From positions 1-5,484 of the forward strand of contig JAJDBA010000146.1 of NCBI GenBank assembly GCA_029261675.1: a stretch of DNA of 5,484 bases. The letters are read 5' to 3'. The position numbers and the translations under genes were made by a program. Position 1 is the stretch's first letter, and the number at the start of each line of letters is the position of its first letter. Shown in pieces: positions 1-5,484 of the stretch. The DNA is from Nitrospinaceae bacterium (GTDB lineage Bacteria > Nitrospinota > Nitrospinia > Nitrospinales > VA-1). The notes under the pieces are model-generated. The model made no database searches. It was not told where the DNA came from and saw only the letters and a program-made list of their open reading frames with translations.

Positions 1-378
1 TGCAGAATCTCGAACTGCTCGTTTTTCTACTTGGGTAATTCCCGATGGAACGGCGATGAGCACTCTTGGTCGAACCAGAGTTTTTCTGTTATTGTGAACT
101 TTTTGGATGAAACTACTGATCATTTTTTCAGTAACTTCAAAGTGTGCAATGACACCATCCTTCATAGGGCGAATGGCAGTAATGCTACCCGGGGCTCTTC
201 CAAGCATCTGCTTAGCCTCTTCCCCTACAGCCTGAACCTCTTTTGTAGTACTATTGATAGCTACGACCGAAGGTTCTCGCAAAACAATTCCCTGCCCTTT
301 GACGTTCACCAAAGTATTAGCTGTTCCTAAATCAATCGCTAAATCGTTCGAGAACAAATCCCAGAAAAAATTTAACAC
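1..378 (-). CDS. mreB: MreB, rod-shape-determining actin-like protein (N-terminal part, cut by left window edge)
   Basis: MreB is a bacterial actin homologue that polymerises with ATP under the inner membrane and positions the elongasome (MreC, MreD, RodA, PBP2) for lateral peptidoglycan synthesis. The 126 visible residues follow the family closely: a short hydrophobic N-terminus (MLNFFWDLF), which in Gram-negative MreB is an amphipathic membrane-binding helix; SNDLAIDLGTANTLV at 10-24, containing the phosphate-1 loop of the actin ATPase fold; KGQGIVLREPSVVAI at 27-41; KQMLGRAPG at 56-64; IRPMKDGVIAHF at 69-80; and VLIAVPSGITQVEKRAVRDS at 106-125. Roughly the last two thirds of the usual ~345 residues lie outside the window. 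I chose the GTG start at 376-378 because it gives the family N-terminus, has an AGAGAGG ribosome-binding site nine bases upstream, and has no better in-frame start before the upstream TAA. The gene diverges from ppiD. Identity is essentially certain; whether mreC and mreD follow cannot be seen. Confidence 0.97.
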   Translation of the reverse strand, partial: MLNFFWDLFSNDLAIDLGTANTLVNVKGQGIVLREPSVVAINSTTKEVQAVGEEAKQMLGRAPGSITAIRPMKDGVIAHFEVTEKMISSFIQKVHNNRKTLVRPRVLIAVPSGITQVEKRAVRDSA

Positions 379-387
379 TCCAACTGA

Positions 388-394
388 CCTCTCT
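388..394 (-). promoter_or_regulatory. Ribosome-binding site of mreB
   Basis: Read on the minus strand, AGAGAGG lies nine bases upstream of the GTG codon at 376-378. It supports the non-ATG start of mreB. Confidence 0.6.
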
Positions 395-439
395 AAGTTT
401 CCAATAGCTTATCTAACTAATTGTTTTTCCACACCTTTC

Positions 440-468
440 TTTATAACAAGGGGTCGCGCTAATTGCAA
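440..468 (-). promoter_or_regulatory. Predicted sigma70-type promoter of mreB
   Basis: On the minus strand, a TTGCAA -35 box (463-468) is followed by a spacer of exactly 17 bases and a TATAAA -10 box (440-445). The bases just before the -10 read TGT, giving an extended -10 (TGn). Transcription would start near 433, leaving a leader of about 55 bases before the GTG. The boxes and spacing are read directly; promoter activity is inferred. No operator repeat is evident around it. Confidence 0.6.
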
Positions 469-579
469 GATAAAAGCCCCACACCTTCGCCAATCCCTCA
501 TTCTTCAAACTCTGGTGCAAGAAATCTTCACTTGAAACTATAAACCCGTACTATTGGCTTGCGATTCTCTTTGGCCTTT

Positions 580-585
580 TATAAG
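580..585 (+). promoter_or_regulatory. Weak candidate -10 element for ppiD
   Basis: TATAAG lies about 40 bases before the ppiD ATG. The nearest -35-like hexamer, TTGCGA at 559-564, is only 15 bases upstream, shorter than the preferred 17. This is the best candidate I found on the plus strand, but it is weak. The true ppiD promoter may use another sigma factor or lie elsewhere in 379-624. Confidence 0.25.
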
Positions 586-614
586 ATAGAGGGCTTTACA
601 AACGAACACGTCCC

Positions 615-620
615 GGAAGG
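615..620 (+). promoter_or_regulatory. Ribosome-binding site deciding the ppiD start
   Basis: GGAAGG lies four bases upstream of the ATG at 625. The frame stays open back to a TTG at 559, but the 22 extra residues from there do not resemble a PpiD N-terminus and would translate through this site, so ATG 625 is preferred. Confidence 0.55.
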
Positions 621-624
621 TTTA

Positions 625-2556
625 ATGCTAAGTATAATTCGCGAACACGCTGATTCATGGATGATTAAAGCCATCCTCTGGTTAATTATTTTTGCTTTTA
701 TTGGCACCATATTTTATTCATGGGGAATGGGAGGATCTTCCGGTTCTGGCGGTGGAGTTATCGCTTCGGTGAATGGAGAGAAAATTCATCAAGGGGAGTA
801 CGAGCGTACATTTAATAATCTCGTAGACTTTTACCGACAACAATTCAAAAGCCAGTTTTCAAATGACATGATAAAGAAACTGGATCTAAAAAATCAGGCT
901 TTAGAAGCTTTGATCCAGAAAAAAATTCTTCTCCTAGAAGCAGGCAAGCAGAACATCCAGGTGAGTAACGAAGAAGTGATCTCTTACATTAAAAAAATAC
1001 CCGCATTTCAAAGTAACAAGAAATTCAGCGAACCAGCCTATCGAAATTATATCAAGAGCCAAAGATTAACACCCGGCGAATTTGAAGAAACCCAACGCGA
1101 AACGCTTTTGCTCGACAAACTTGAAAAAATATTCCGCACTAACGCCAAAGCTTCAAAGTCAGAGATATTAAAAGAGTTCCGCAACCAAGAAGACAAGGTA
1201 AAGCTTGAGTATGTGAGGTTTACAAATGATAATTTCACATCTAAAACAACAATCTCAGACCAAGCTCTCAAAGATTATTTTCAAGCTAACAAATCCAAAT
1301 TCGAAATCCCTCCACAAATCCGAGTGCAATTTGTAAAAGTTGAACCTAAAAAGTACCAATCACAAATTGAACCCAGAGAAGAAGATATTGAAGATTTTTA
1401 CCAAACCAAAATCGCCAACTTCAATGTAAAGAAAAAATATAAAGCCAGCCATATCCTTACCAGCATTAAACCTTCAGACATTGAAGGAGATTCAACGGAA
1501 AAAGAAAAACAAAAGCAAGCCGATGAAAAAGCAAAACTAAAATCGAACGAGCTTTTAGAAAGACTGAATAAAGGCGCCGACTTTAGCGAGGTGGCTAAAA
1601 AACATTCTGACGATCCTTCATCAGGGGCAAATGGCGGTAGTTTGGGAGAGTTCCCCGAGGGAACTATGGTATCTGAATTTGAAAAAGCTCTCGACAAATT
1701 GAAACCAGGTGAAATTAGCCAACCTGTTCTTAGCCCTTTTGGCTACCACATTATCAAGTTGGAAAGCATGACGGAAAAACGGATTAAACCGCTTTCTGAA
1801 GTTAAAGATGAGATCATTCAATCCCTAAAAGAAATCAAAGCCCGGCAACGTGTAAAACGAATTATCAAACGCATACATCAGGCCTCCCAACAAGATGGAA
1901 ACCTGAGTAAAGCCGCAGAAGGTCATGAGTTGCAAACAGCAGAAACAGAATTCTTTTCCAGACAAAACCATACACTCCTTGAAATCGGCAACCAACCCGA
2001 GTTTTTCAATACAGCTTTTAGCTTGGAAAAGGACAAAGTTGGTGAACCTATCATTACCCCTGAAGTATCTTTTGTGCTAAAAGTTATCGAAGAAAAGCCC
2101 AAATATATTCCTGAGCTGAGTGAAGTTGCGGAAAAGGCGAAAGAGGCTTTAACAGAAAGTAATAATGAAGCCGCTACCTTGAAAAAGTTTGAAGAATTAA
2201 AAGAAAACCTAGCTAGAGACAAAGATCTGGAAAAAGTAGTTAAAGGATACGATATGAGCATCCGCAACACGCCCTTCTTCAGTAAAGCAGAGTCTATTCC
2301 AGGTATCGGCAACATAAATGAGATTAAAGAAAAAGCCTTTGCCATGAAAACAGGAGAATTCGGCTCTGCAAAAGTCCGCGATCGTTTTTACCTCTATAAG
2401 TTGGCAGACATAGAAACAGCCGGTGAACCTGATAGTGAACAGACCAGACAAATAGCCAATAAAATTAAAATAGAAAAAAGCCGCCAAGCTTTTCAAGAGT
2501 GGATTGAAAATTTAAAAACGGGAGCTGAAATTCTGGTAGATAAAACTTTGTTATAG
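625..2556 (+). CDS. ppiD: PpiD/SurA-like membrane-anchored parvulin-type peptidyl-prolyl isomerase and periplasmic chaperone
   Basis: Proteins of this family sit in the inner membrane with a large periplasmic part and help newly exported proteins fold near the Sec translocon. The 643-residue product starts MLSIIREHADSW, typical of PpiD, followed by one membrane helix at about 13-34, a Gly/Ser-rich linker (36-44), and a SurA_N-like chaperone region (about 45-200, starting VIASVNGEKI). A parvulin domain follows at about 271-381: KASHIL with His276, HSDDPSSGANGGSLGEF at 327-343, Met348 and Phe352, and GYHIIKLE with His375. The histidines and the Met/Phe pair match the substrate pocket of active parvulins such as Pin1, whereas E. 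coli PpiD is reported to be a poor or inactive isomerase. A charged insert (about 282-310) precedes the second half of the domain. Residues 441-491 and 549-597 look like degenerate copies of the parvulin C-terminal half. The length suits the family (E. coli PpiD is about 620). The gene diverges from mreB and converges on thiDN. Confidence 0.9.
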   Translation: MLSIIREHADSWMIKAILWLIIFAFIGTIFYSWGMGGSSGSGGGVIASVNGEKIHQGEYERTFNNLVDFYRQQFKSQFSNDMIKKLDLKNQALEALIQKKILLLEAGKQNIQVSNEEVISYIKKIPAFQSNKKFSEPAYRNYIKSQRLTPGEFEETQRETLLLDKLEKIFRTNAKASKSEILKEFRNQEDKVKLEYVRFTNDNFTSKTTISDQALKDYFQANKSKFEIPPQIRVQFVKVEPKKYQSQIEPREEDIEDFYQTKIANFNVKKKYKASHILTSIKPSDIEGDSTEKEKQKQADEKAKLKSNELLERLNKGADFSEVAKKHSDDPSSGANGGSLGEFPEGTMVSEFEKALDKLKPGEISQPVLSPFGYHIIKLESMTEKRIKPLSEVKDEIIQSLKEIKARQRVKRIIKRIHQASQQDGNLSKAAEGHELQTAETEFFSRQNHTLLEIGNQPEFFNTAFSLEKDKVGEPIITPEVSFVLKVIEEKPKYIPELSEVAEKAKEALTESNNEAATLKKFEELKENLARDKDLEKVVKGYDMSIRNTPFFSKAESIPGIGNINEIKEKAFAMKTGEFGSAKVRDRFYLYKLADIETAGEPDSEQTRQIANKIKIEKSRQAFQEWIENLKTGAEILVDKTLL

Positions 2557-2559
2557 GCT

Positions 2560-3921
2560 CTACCCTTCTTTTTTATATAGCCGATGAATATCTAGAATCT
2601 TTTTCACCAAAGATTCCATATCTTCAGCAATCACTCGAATCATCTCTTCTTTTCTTATCCCTCCCAGATCATAAATAATATCCGGGACAGAGCCAAAACT
2701 CGTTATTGCCTTTTCGGTTCCCCATTCGAGTGAAGAACCTTCACGAACACGAACTTTCTTCGGTTCTTTGGAACGATCAAAAGAAGCAATTTTGTATTTC
2801 AGCTTCTTGCAGATTCTTAACAAAGCATCGGTATATTTTATATTCATCACCGCTCGCATATCTGGCTCGTGCTGCATCACCGTCAACACAATATTGGCCA
2901 CATGGCGAGAACCGCCAAATTGCGGTCGTGCTCCGGTAAAAATATCTTCTCCATTTTTTATAACGCGCCCAGGAATAGCCAAAACATCCTCATGCTTTTT
3001 GGCGTTGCTCAAACCTAGACCAATATTAGTCTGAACCTCTGGAACCAAATTTCCGATCCGCTCCTTTGTGAAAATTTCCATTGCCTCTTCTAGATCACAT
3101 AGGCATTGTTGTTTTTCACTTTCACGATACATAGTAGCAAAAGGTTCAACACATAGAGTGCCATTACCAGAAGCAACCCCTCCAACAATAGCTTGACCAA
3201 TATATTTTTTAGCATCTCCAATGGCTTCCCGAAGAGGTGTACCCTTAGCCAATCTGGCCGTAATTGCTGCAGAAAACACGCAACCCGTACCATGCATATC
3301 TGCTTTCGATAAACGTTCTGATGAAAAAACCTGCACCCCTATGCTATCCAACAACAAATCGTCAGGATCACCCTTAAGATGTCCACCGGTAATCAAAACA
3401 GCTCGCACACCTGTTTTCAAAATTACGCGAGCGGCTTTTTTTCTGTCTGACTCACTTTTGATTTTTACCCCCGAAAGCAATTCAGCTTCCTTTATGTTAG
3501 GAGTAACCAGAGATGCAAGAGGAAGCAAATGTTTTTTCAGTGCCTCCACCCCGCCTCGCGTCAACAAACGTTTTCCTGAGGAAGAAATCACAACCGGATC
3601 GACCACAACGTTTTTCAATCGGCTTTTCTTAATCAATTTCGCAACCATGCAAACTGTTTCTTCATTGCCAAGCATCCCAGTTTTCACCGCTTGACATTTT
3701 TTATCCTCAGAAATTGCACGGAATTGCTGTTCAATCACGTCCACCGGTAAATCATGAGTCGATTGCACACCAAAGGAATTTTGCGAAGTTATGGAGGCAA
3801 TGATGGTTTTACAAAAGACACCAAGAGATGAAAACGTTTTTAGATCCGCTTGAATACCTGCTCCACCACCCGAATCCGAGCCAGCAATAGTTAAAGCAGT
3901 ATTCACAGTTATTTCAGACAT
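2560..3921 (-). CDS. thiDN: Bifunctional HMP/HMP-phosphate kinase (ThiD) fused to ThiN-type thiamine-phosphate synthase
   Basis: The N-terminal ~260 residues are ThiD, the ribokinase-fold enzyme that phosphorylates HMP and then HMP phosphate to the pyrophosphate for thiamine synthesis. Visible signatures are AGSDSGGGAGIQADLKT (13-29), DPVVISSSGKRLL (108-120), TPNIKEAELL (140-149) and HGTGCVFSAAI (210-220), with anion-hole glycines and Cys214. Residues about 275-445 match ThiN, which joins HMP pyrophosphate to thiazole phosphate and replaces the unrelated ThiE. Its core is GARPQFGGSRHVANIVL (330-346). Arg319 and His340 are 21 residues apart, the same spacing as the Arg320/His341 pair I recall as essential in Pyrobaculum ThiDN, so the domain is probably catalytic rather than a ThiR-like sensor. 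Substrates are cytosolic. Start ATG 3921 has TAAGG seven bases upstream. The gene lies 78 bp after glmS on the same strand and 3 bp from the convergent ppiD stop. Some ThiN domains act as regulators, but those usually carry an HTH and lack this kinase. Confidence 0.93.
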   Translation of the reverse strand: MSEITVNTALTIAGSDSGGGAGIQADLKTFSSLGVFCKTIIASITSQNSFGVQSTHDLPVDVIEQQFRAISEDKKCQAVKTGMLGNEETVCMVAKLIKKSRLKNVVVDPVVISSSGKRLLTRGGVEALKKHLLPLASLVTPNIKEAELLSGVKIKSESDRKKAARVILKTGVRAVLITGGHLKGDPDDLLLDSIGVQVFSSERLSKADMHGTGCVFSAAITARLAKGTPLREAIGDAKKYIGQAIVGGVASGNGTLCVEPFATMYRESEKQQCLCDLEEAMEIFTKERIGNLVPEVQTNIGLGLSNAKKHEDVLAIPGRVIKNGEDIFTGARPQFGGSRHVANIVLTVMQHEPDMRAVMNIKYTDALLRICKKLKYKIASFDRSKEPKKVRVREGSSLEWGTEKAITSFGSVPDIIYDLGGIRKEEMIRVIAEDMESLVKKILDIHRLYKKEG

Positions 3922-3928
3922 AGATAAA

Positions 3929-3932
3929 CCTT
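3929..3932 (-). promoter_or_regulatory. Ribosome-binding site of thiDN
   Basis: AAGG (minus strand, within TAAGG) lies seven bases upstream of the ATG at 3919-3921. It is short but well spaced and supports this start, which also gives the expected ThiD N-terminus with the AGSDSGGGAG motif at residue 13. Confidence 0.5.
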
Positions 3933-3989
3933 AATGAAATTTCAGAAGGGGGTAATTTAGCAGACGGTCAAGAGGGCTGGCAATAGAAT

Positions 3990-3995
3990 ATTATA
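3990..3995 (-). promoter_or_regulatory. Candidate -10 element between glmS and thiDN
   Basis: A perfect TATAAT on the minus strand lies just past the glmS stop codon, about 70 bases before the thiDN start. The 16-18 bases upstream, which run into the end of glmS, contain no recognisable -35 hexamer and no TGn extension. It may give thiDN a secondary promoter, or be a chance match in an AT-rich gap. The rest of the 78-bp gap shows neither a terminator hairpin nor the conserved blocks of a TPP riboswitch. Confidence 0.2.
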
Positions 3996-3999
3996 CTTT

Positions 4000-5484
4000 T
4001 TAACCCACCGTAACGGATTTTGCCAGAGAACGAGGCTTATCAACATTTCTTTTGAGGGAGGTTGCGGTAAAATAAGCAAATAATTGACCAATCACCAGTT
4101 GAATGAGTGGAGCGGTCAGAGTAGGGACATTGGGGAGAATCAATTCTTCACTGAATAAATCTTGGTTTTTCCCTTGATCCGTAAAATGGATTCCCAGTAC
4201 AAACCCAGATCGAGCACGAATTTCTTCAATACTATGAATTGTTGATTGATATAAATCCTTCTTCTCTTTTGGGGGCACGAAGACGATGGAAGAAATATCA
4301 TCATCTATCATGGCGAGGGTACCATGCTTAAGAAATCCACCTGGCATTCCCTCAGCATGCACATAAGCCACTTCTTTCATTTTCAAAGCGGCTTCCAGAG
4401 CAATCGGATAATAAATTCCACGCCCTAGGTACAACCAGTTTTTGTTTTTACAATATTTATTTGCGATGCGATGGATAAAACCCGACCTCTCGTTTAAAAC
4501 TCCCTGAATGATTGCCGGCAGTTCGTTTAAAGATTTCAAGTTCTCCTGATACGCTTTTTTGCTAATGACCTTGTTCTTTAGTCCCAACTTCATCGCTAGC
4601 AAAGTGAGAACAACCATTTGCGATAGCGCCGCCTTAGTGCTGATCACACAAATTTCGGGGCCAGACCCTTGCAAAACAACTTTATCGACCATCCTCGCAA
4701 TGGAGGAACCCATCACGTTGACTATCGCCGCAGTCTTAGCACCTTTCGATTGGGAAAATTTCAAAGCAGAAAGCGTATCGAAAGTTTCACCCGATTGCGA
4801 CATGGCAAACACTAGAGTTTTTTTATCAACATTCGCCAAGCTTAAAAACTCATCCGAACTAATAGGAGCAATGAATTTCTGCGCTAATTCAGAAAATATA
4901 TATTGCGCATATTTAGCAACATAGAAAGTCGTACCCACTCCCAGAAAATAAGAAGACTCTGCTTTCGCAAACATCTCCACAACATCGTCGAGGCCAGAAG
5001 GTTCTAAATCGAGGGCATTGGAAATGGTTTGTGGCTGCTCATAAATTTCCTTGAGCATATAATGAGGGTATCCCCCTTTTTTAGATGTTTCACTGTCCCA
5101 TTCAATTTTGGTAATGGGTTTAACGATTTCTTCTTCATTGAGAATACTCTTAACAACATAAGAGTCGCGGGAAAGTATGGCGTATTCTCCATCATCCAGG
5201 ATTACCGCATTTTTAGTATGGTCTATGAATGCATTAAAGTCGGAGCCTACAAATTTTATCTCGTCTCCAATCCCCAACATTAAGGGGGACTCTCGCTTGG
5301 CGCAAAATATATGACCCGGCAGGTAGGTACAAATAAAAGCCAGAGCAAAGGTTCCTTCAATTAGATTGAGGGTTTTCACCAATGCCTTTTCAGGATTGCG
5401 GCTTTTTTTAAAAAATTTCTCAAGAAGATGCGCGATCACCTCGGTGTCGGTATCCGATGAAAACTTATACCCCTCTTTTTTGAG
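4000..5484 (-). CDS. glmS: Glutamine-fructose-6-phosphate aminotransferase (isomerizing), GlmS (N-terminus cut by right window edge)
   Basis: GlmS converts fructose-6-phosphate and glutamine to glucosamine-6-phosphate and glutamate in the cytosol, the first committed step towards UDP-GlcNAc for peptidoglycan and LPS. The frame is open to the right edge, giving 494 residues; about 117 are missing, including the catalytic N-terminal Cys of the glutaminase domain. In fragment numbering, SSDTDTEVIAHL (9-20) belongs to the glutaminase domain and HYMLKEIYEQP (141-151) is the family linker motif. The first SIS domain (about 175-310) has SQSGETFDT (229-237) and STKA (282-285). The second has LGRGIYYPIALEAALKMKE (353-371) and LKHGT (385-389). 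By motif spacing, Lys368, Glu371, His387 and Lys489 correspond to E. coli Lys485, Glu488, His504 and Lys603, so isomerase and synthase residues are kept. Unusual are GVGTT where ACGTS is normal, GGFLKHG for AGELKHG, and a final Gly instead of Glu. The GTG at 5439 is an internal Val, not the start. thiDN follows on the same strand. Confidence 0.96.
   Translation of the reverse strand, partial: LKKEGYKFSSDTDTEVIAHLLEKFFKKSRNPEKALVKTLNLIEGTFALAFICTYLPGHIFCAKRESPLMLGIGDEIKFVGSDFNAFIDHTKNAVILDDGEYAILSRDSYVVKSILNEEEIVKPITKIEWDSETSKKGGYPHYMLKEIYEQPQTISNALDLEPSGLDDVVEMFAKAESSYFLGVGTTFYVAKYAQYIFSELAQKFIAPISSDEFLSLANVDKKTLVFAMSQSGETFDTLSALKFSQSKGAKTAAIVNVMGSSIARMVDKVVLQGSGPEICVISTKAALSQMVVLTLLAMKLGLKNKVISKKAYQENLKSLNELPAIIQGVLNERSGFIHRIANKYCKNKNWLYLGRGIYYPIALEAALKMKEVAYVHAEGMPGGFLKHGTLAMIDDDISSIVFVPPKEKKDLYQSTIHSIEEIRARSGFVLGIHFTDQGKNQDLFSEELILPNVPTLTAPLIQLVIGQLFAYFTATSLKRNVDKPRSLAKSVTVG

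Noticed and set aside
31..535. Plus-strand open frames at 31-330 and 254-535
   Set aside because: The first is wholly antisense to mreB and the second overlaps its 5' end and promoter. Their translations show no recognisable motif, while the opposite strand gives an unmistakable MreB.
401..557. Inverted repeat CCAATAG (401-407) and CTATTGG (551-557)
   Set aside because: A 7-bp match separated by about 143 bases is expected by chance in a region this size, and it does not frame the promoter symmetrically.
559..624. TTG at 559 as the start of ppiD, adding 22 residues
   Set aside because: The extra residues do not look like a PpiD N-terminus, the TTG has no ribosome-binding site, and ATG 625 with GGAAGG upstream gives the expected cytosolic tail and membrane anchor.
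2557..2584. Possible bidirectional terminator (GGCT near 2556 pairing with AGCC near 2579, T-run between)
   Set aside because: Only four to six pairs can form around a loop of about 15 bases, and the T-run lies inside the loop, so it does not fit an intrinsic terminator.
3221..3694. 157-codon plus-strand open frame inside thiDN, and a 121-codon one at 4559-4924 inside glmS
   Set aside because: Both are antisense shadows of strongly conserved coding sequence, with no plausible motifs of their own.
3922..3999. Hairpin hiding the thiDN ribosome-binding site (CCTT pairing with AAGG)
   Set aside because: The stem is only four pairs with a loop of 13 bases and no extension. It is too weak to claim as a regulatory structure.

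Overview
The window carries four housekeeping genes, two of them cut by its edges, from what looks like a Gram-negative (diderm) bacterium of moderately low GC. The reasons are an inner-membrane-anchored PpiD-type periplasmic chaperone and a Gram-negative-style MreB that starts with a short amphipathic N-terminus. The PpiD N-terminus resembles deltaproteobacterial and related lineages. The ThiD-ThiN fusion is best known from archaea and a limited set of bacteria. These hints suggest an environmental bacterium outside the Gammaproteobacteria, but the sequence alone does not fix the taxon.

Layout. Positions 1-378 (minus strand) hold the N-terminal 126 residues of MreB, with the C-terminal part off the left edge. 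Positions 379-624 form a divergent intergenic region holding a convincing sigma70-type promoter for mreB (TTGCAA, 17-bp spacer, TATAAA, with a TG extended -10) and the ribosome-binding site for ppiD. Positions 625-2556 (plus strand) encode a 643-residue PpiD/SurA-like membrane-anchored parvulin. Only 3 bp after its stop comes the stop of a convergent gene, 2560-3921 (minus strand), encoding a 453-residue ThiD-ThiN fusion. A 78-bp gap separates it from glmS, 4000 to the right edge (minus strand), which lacks its first ~117 codons.

Functional themes. GlmS makes glucosamine-6-phosphate, the entry point to peptidoglycan and LPS amino sugars. MreB organises lateral wall synthesis. PpiD assists folding of proteins leaving the Sec translocon. 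ThiDN makes thiamine phosphate from HMP and thiazole phosphate and has no obvious link to the envelope genes. It is in tandem with glmS and may be co-transcribed with it.

I found no mobile element, CRISPR array, tRNA or rRNA, no recognisable riboswitch, and no new system. The points most worth a second look are the ThiDN fusion, which keeps the Arg/His pair expected of an active ThiN, several unusual substitutions at normally conserved GlmS positions, and two degenerate parvulin-like repeats in the C-terminal part of PpiD.
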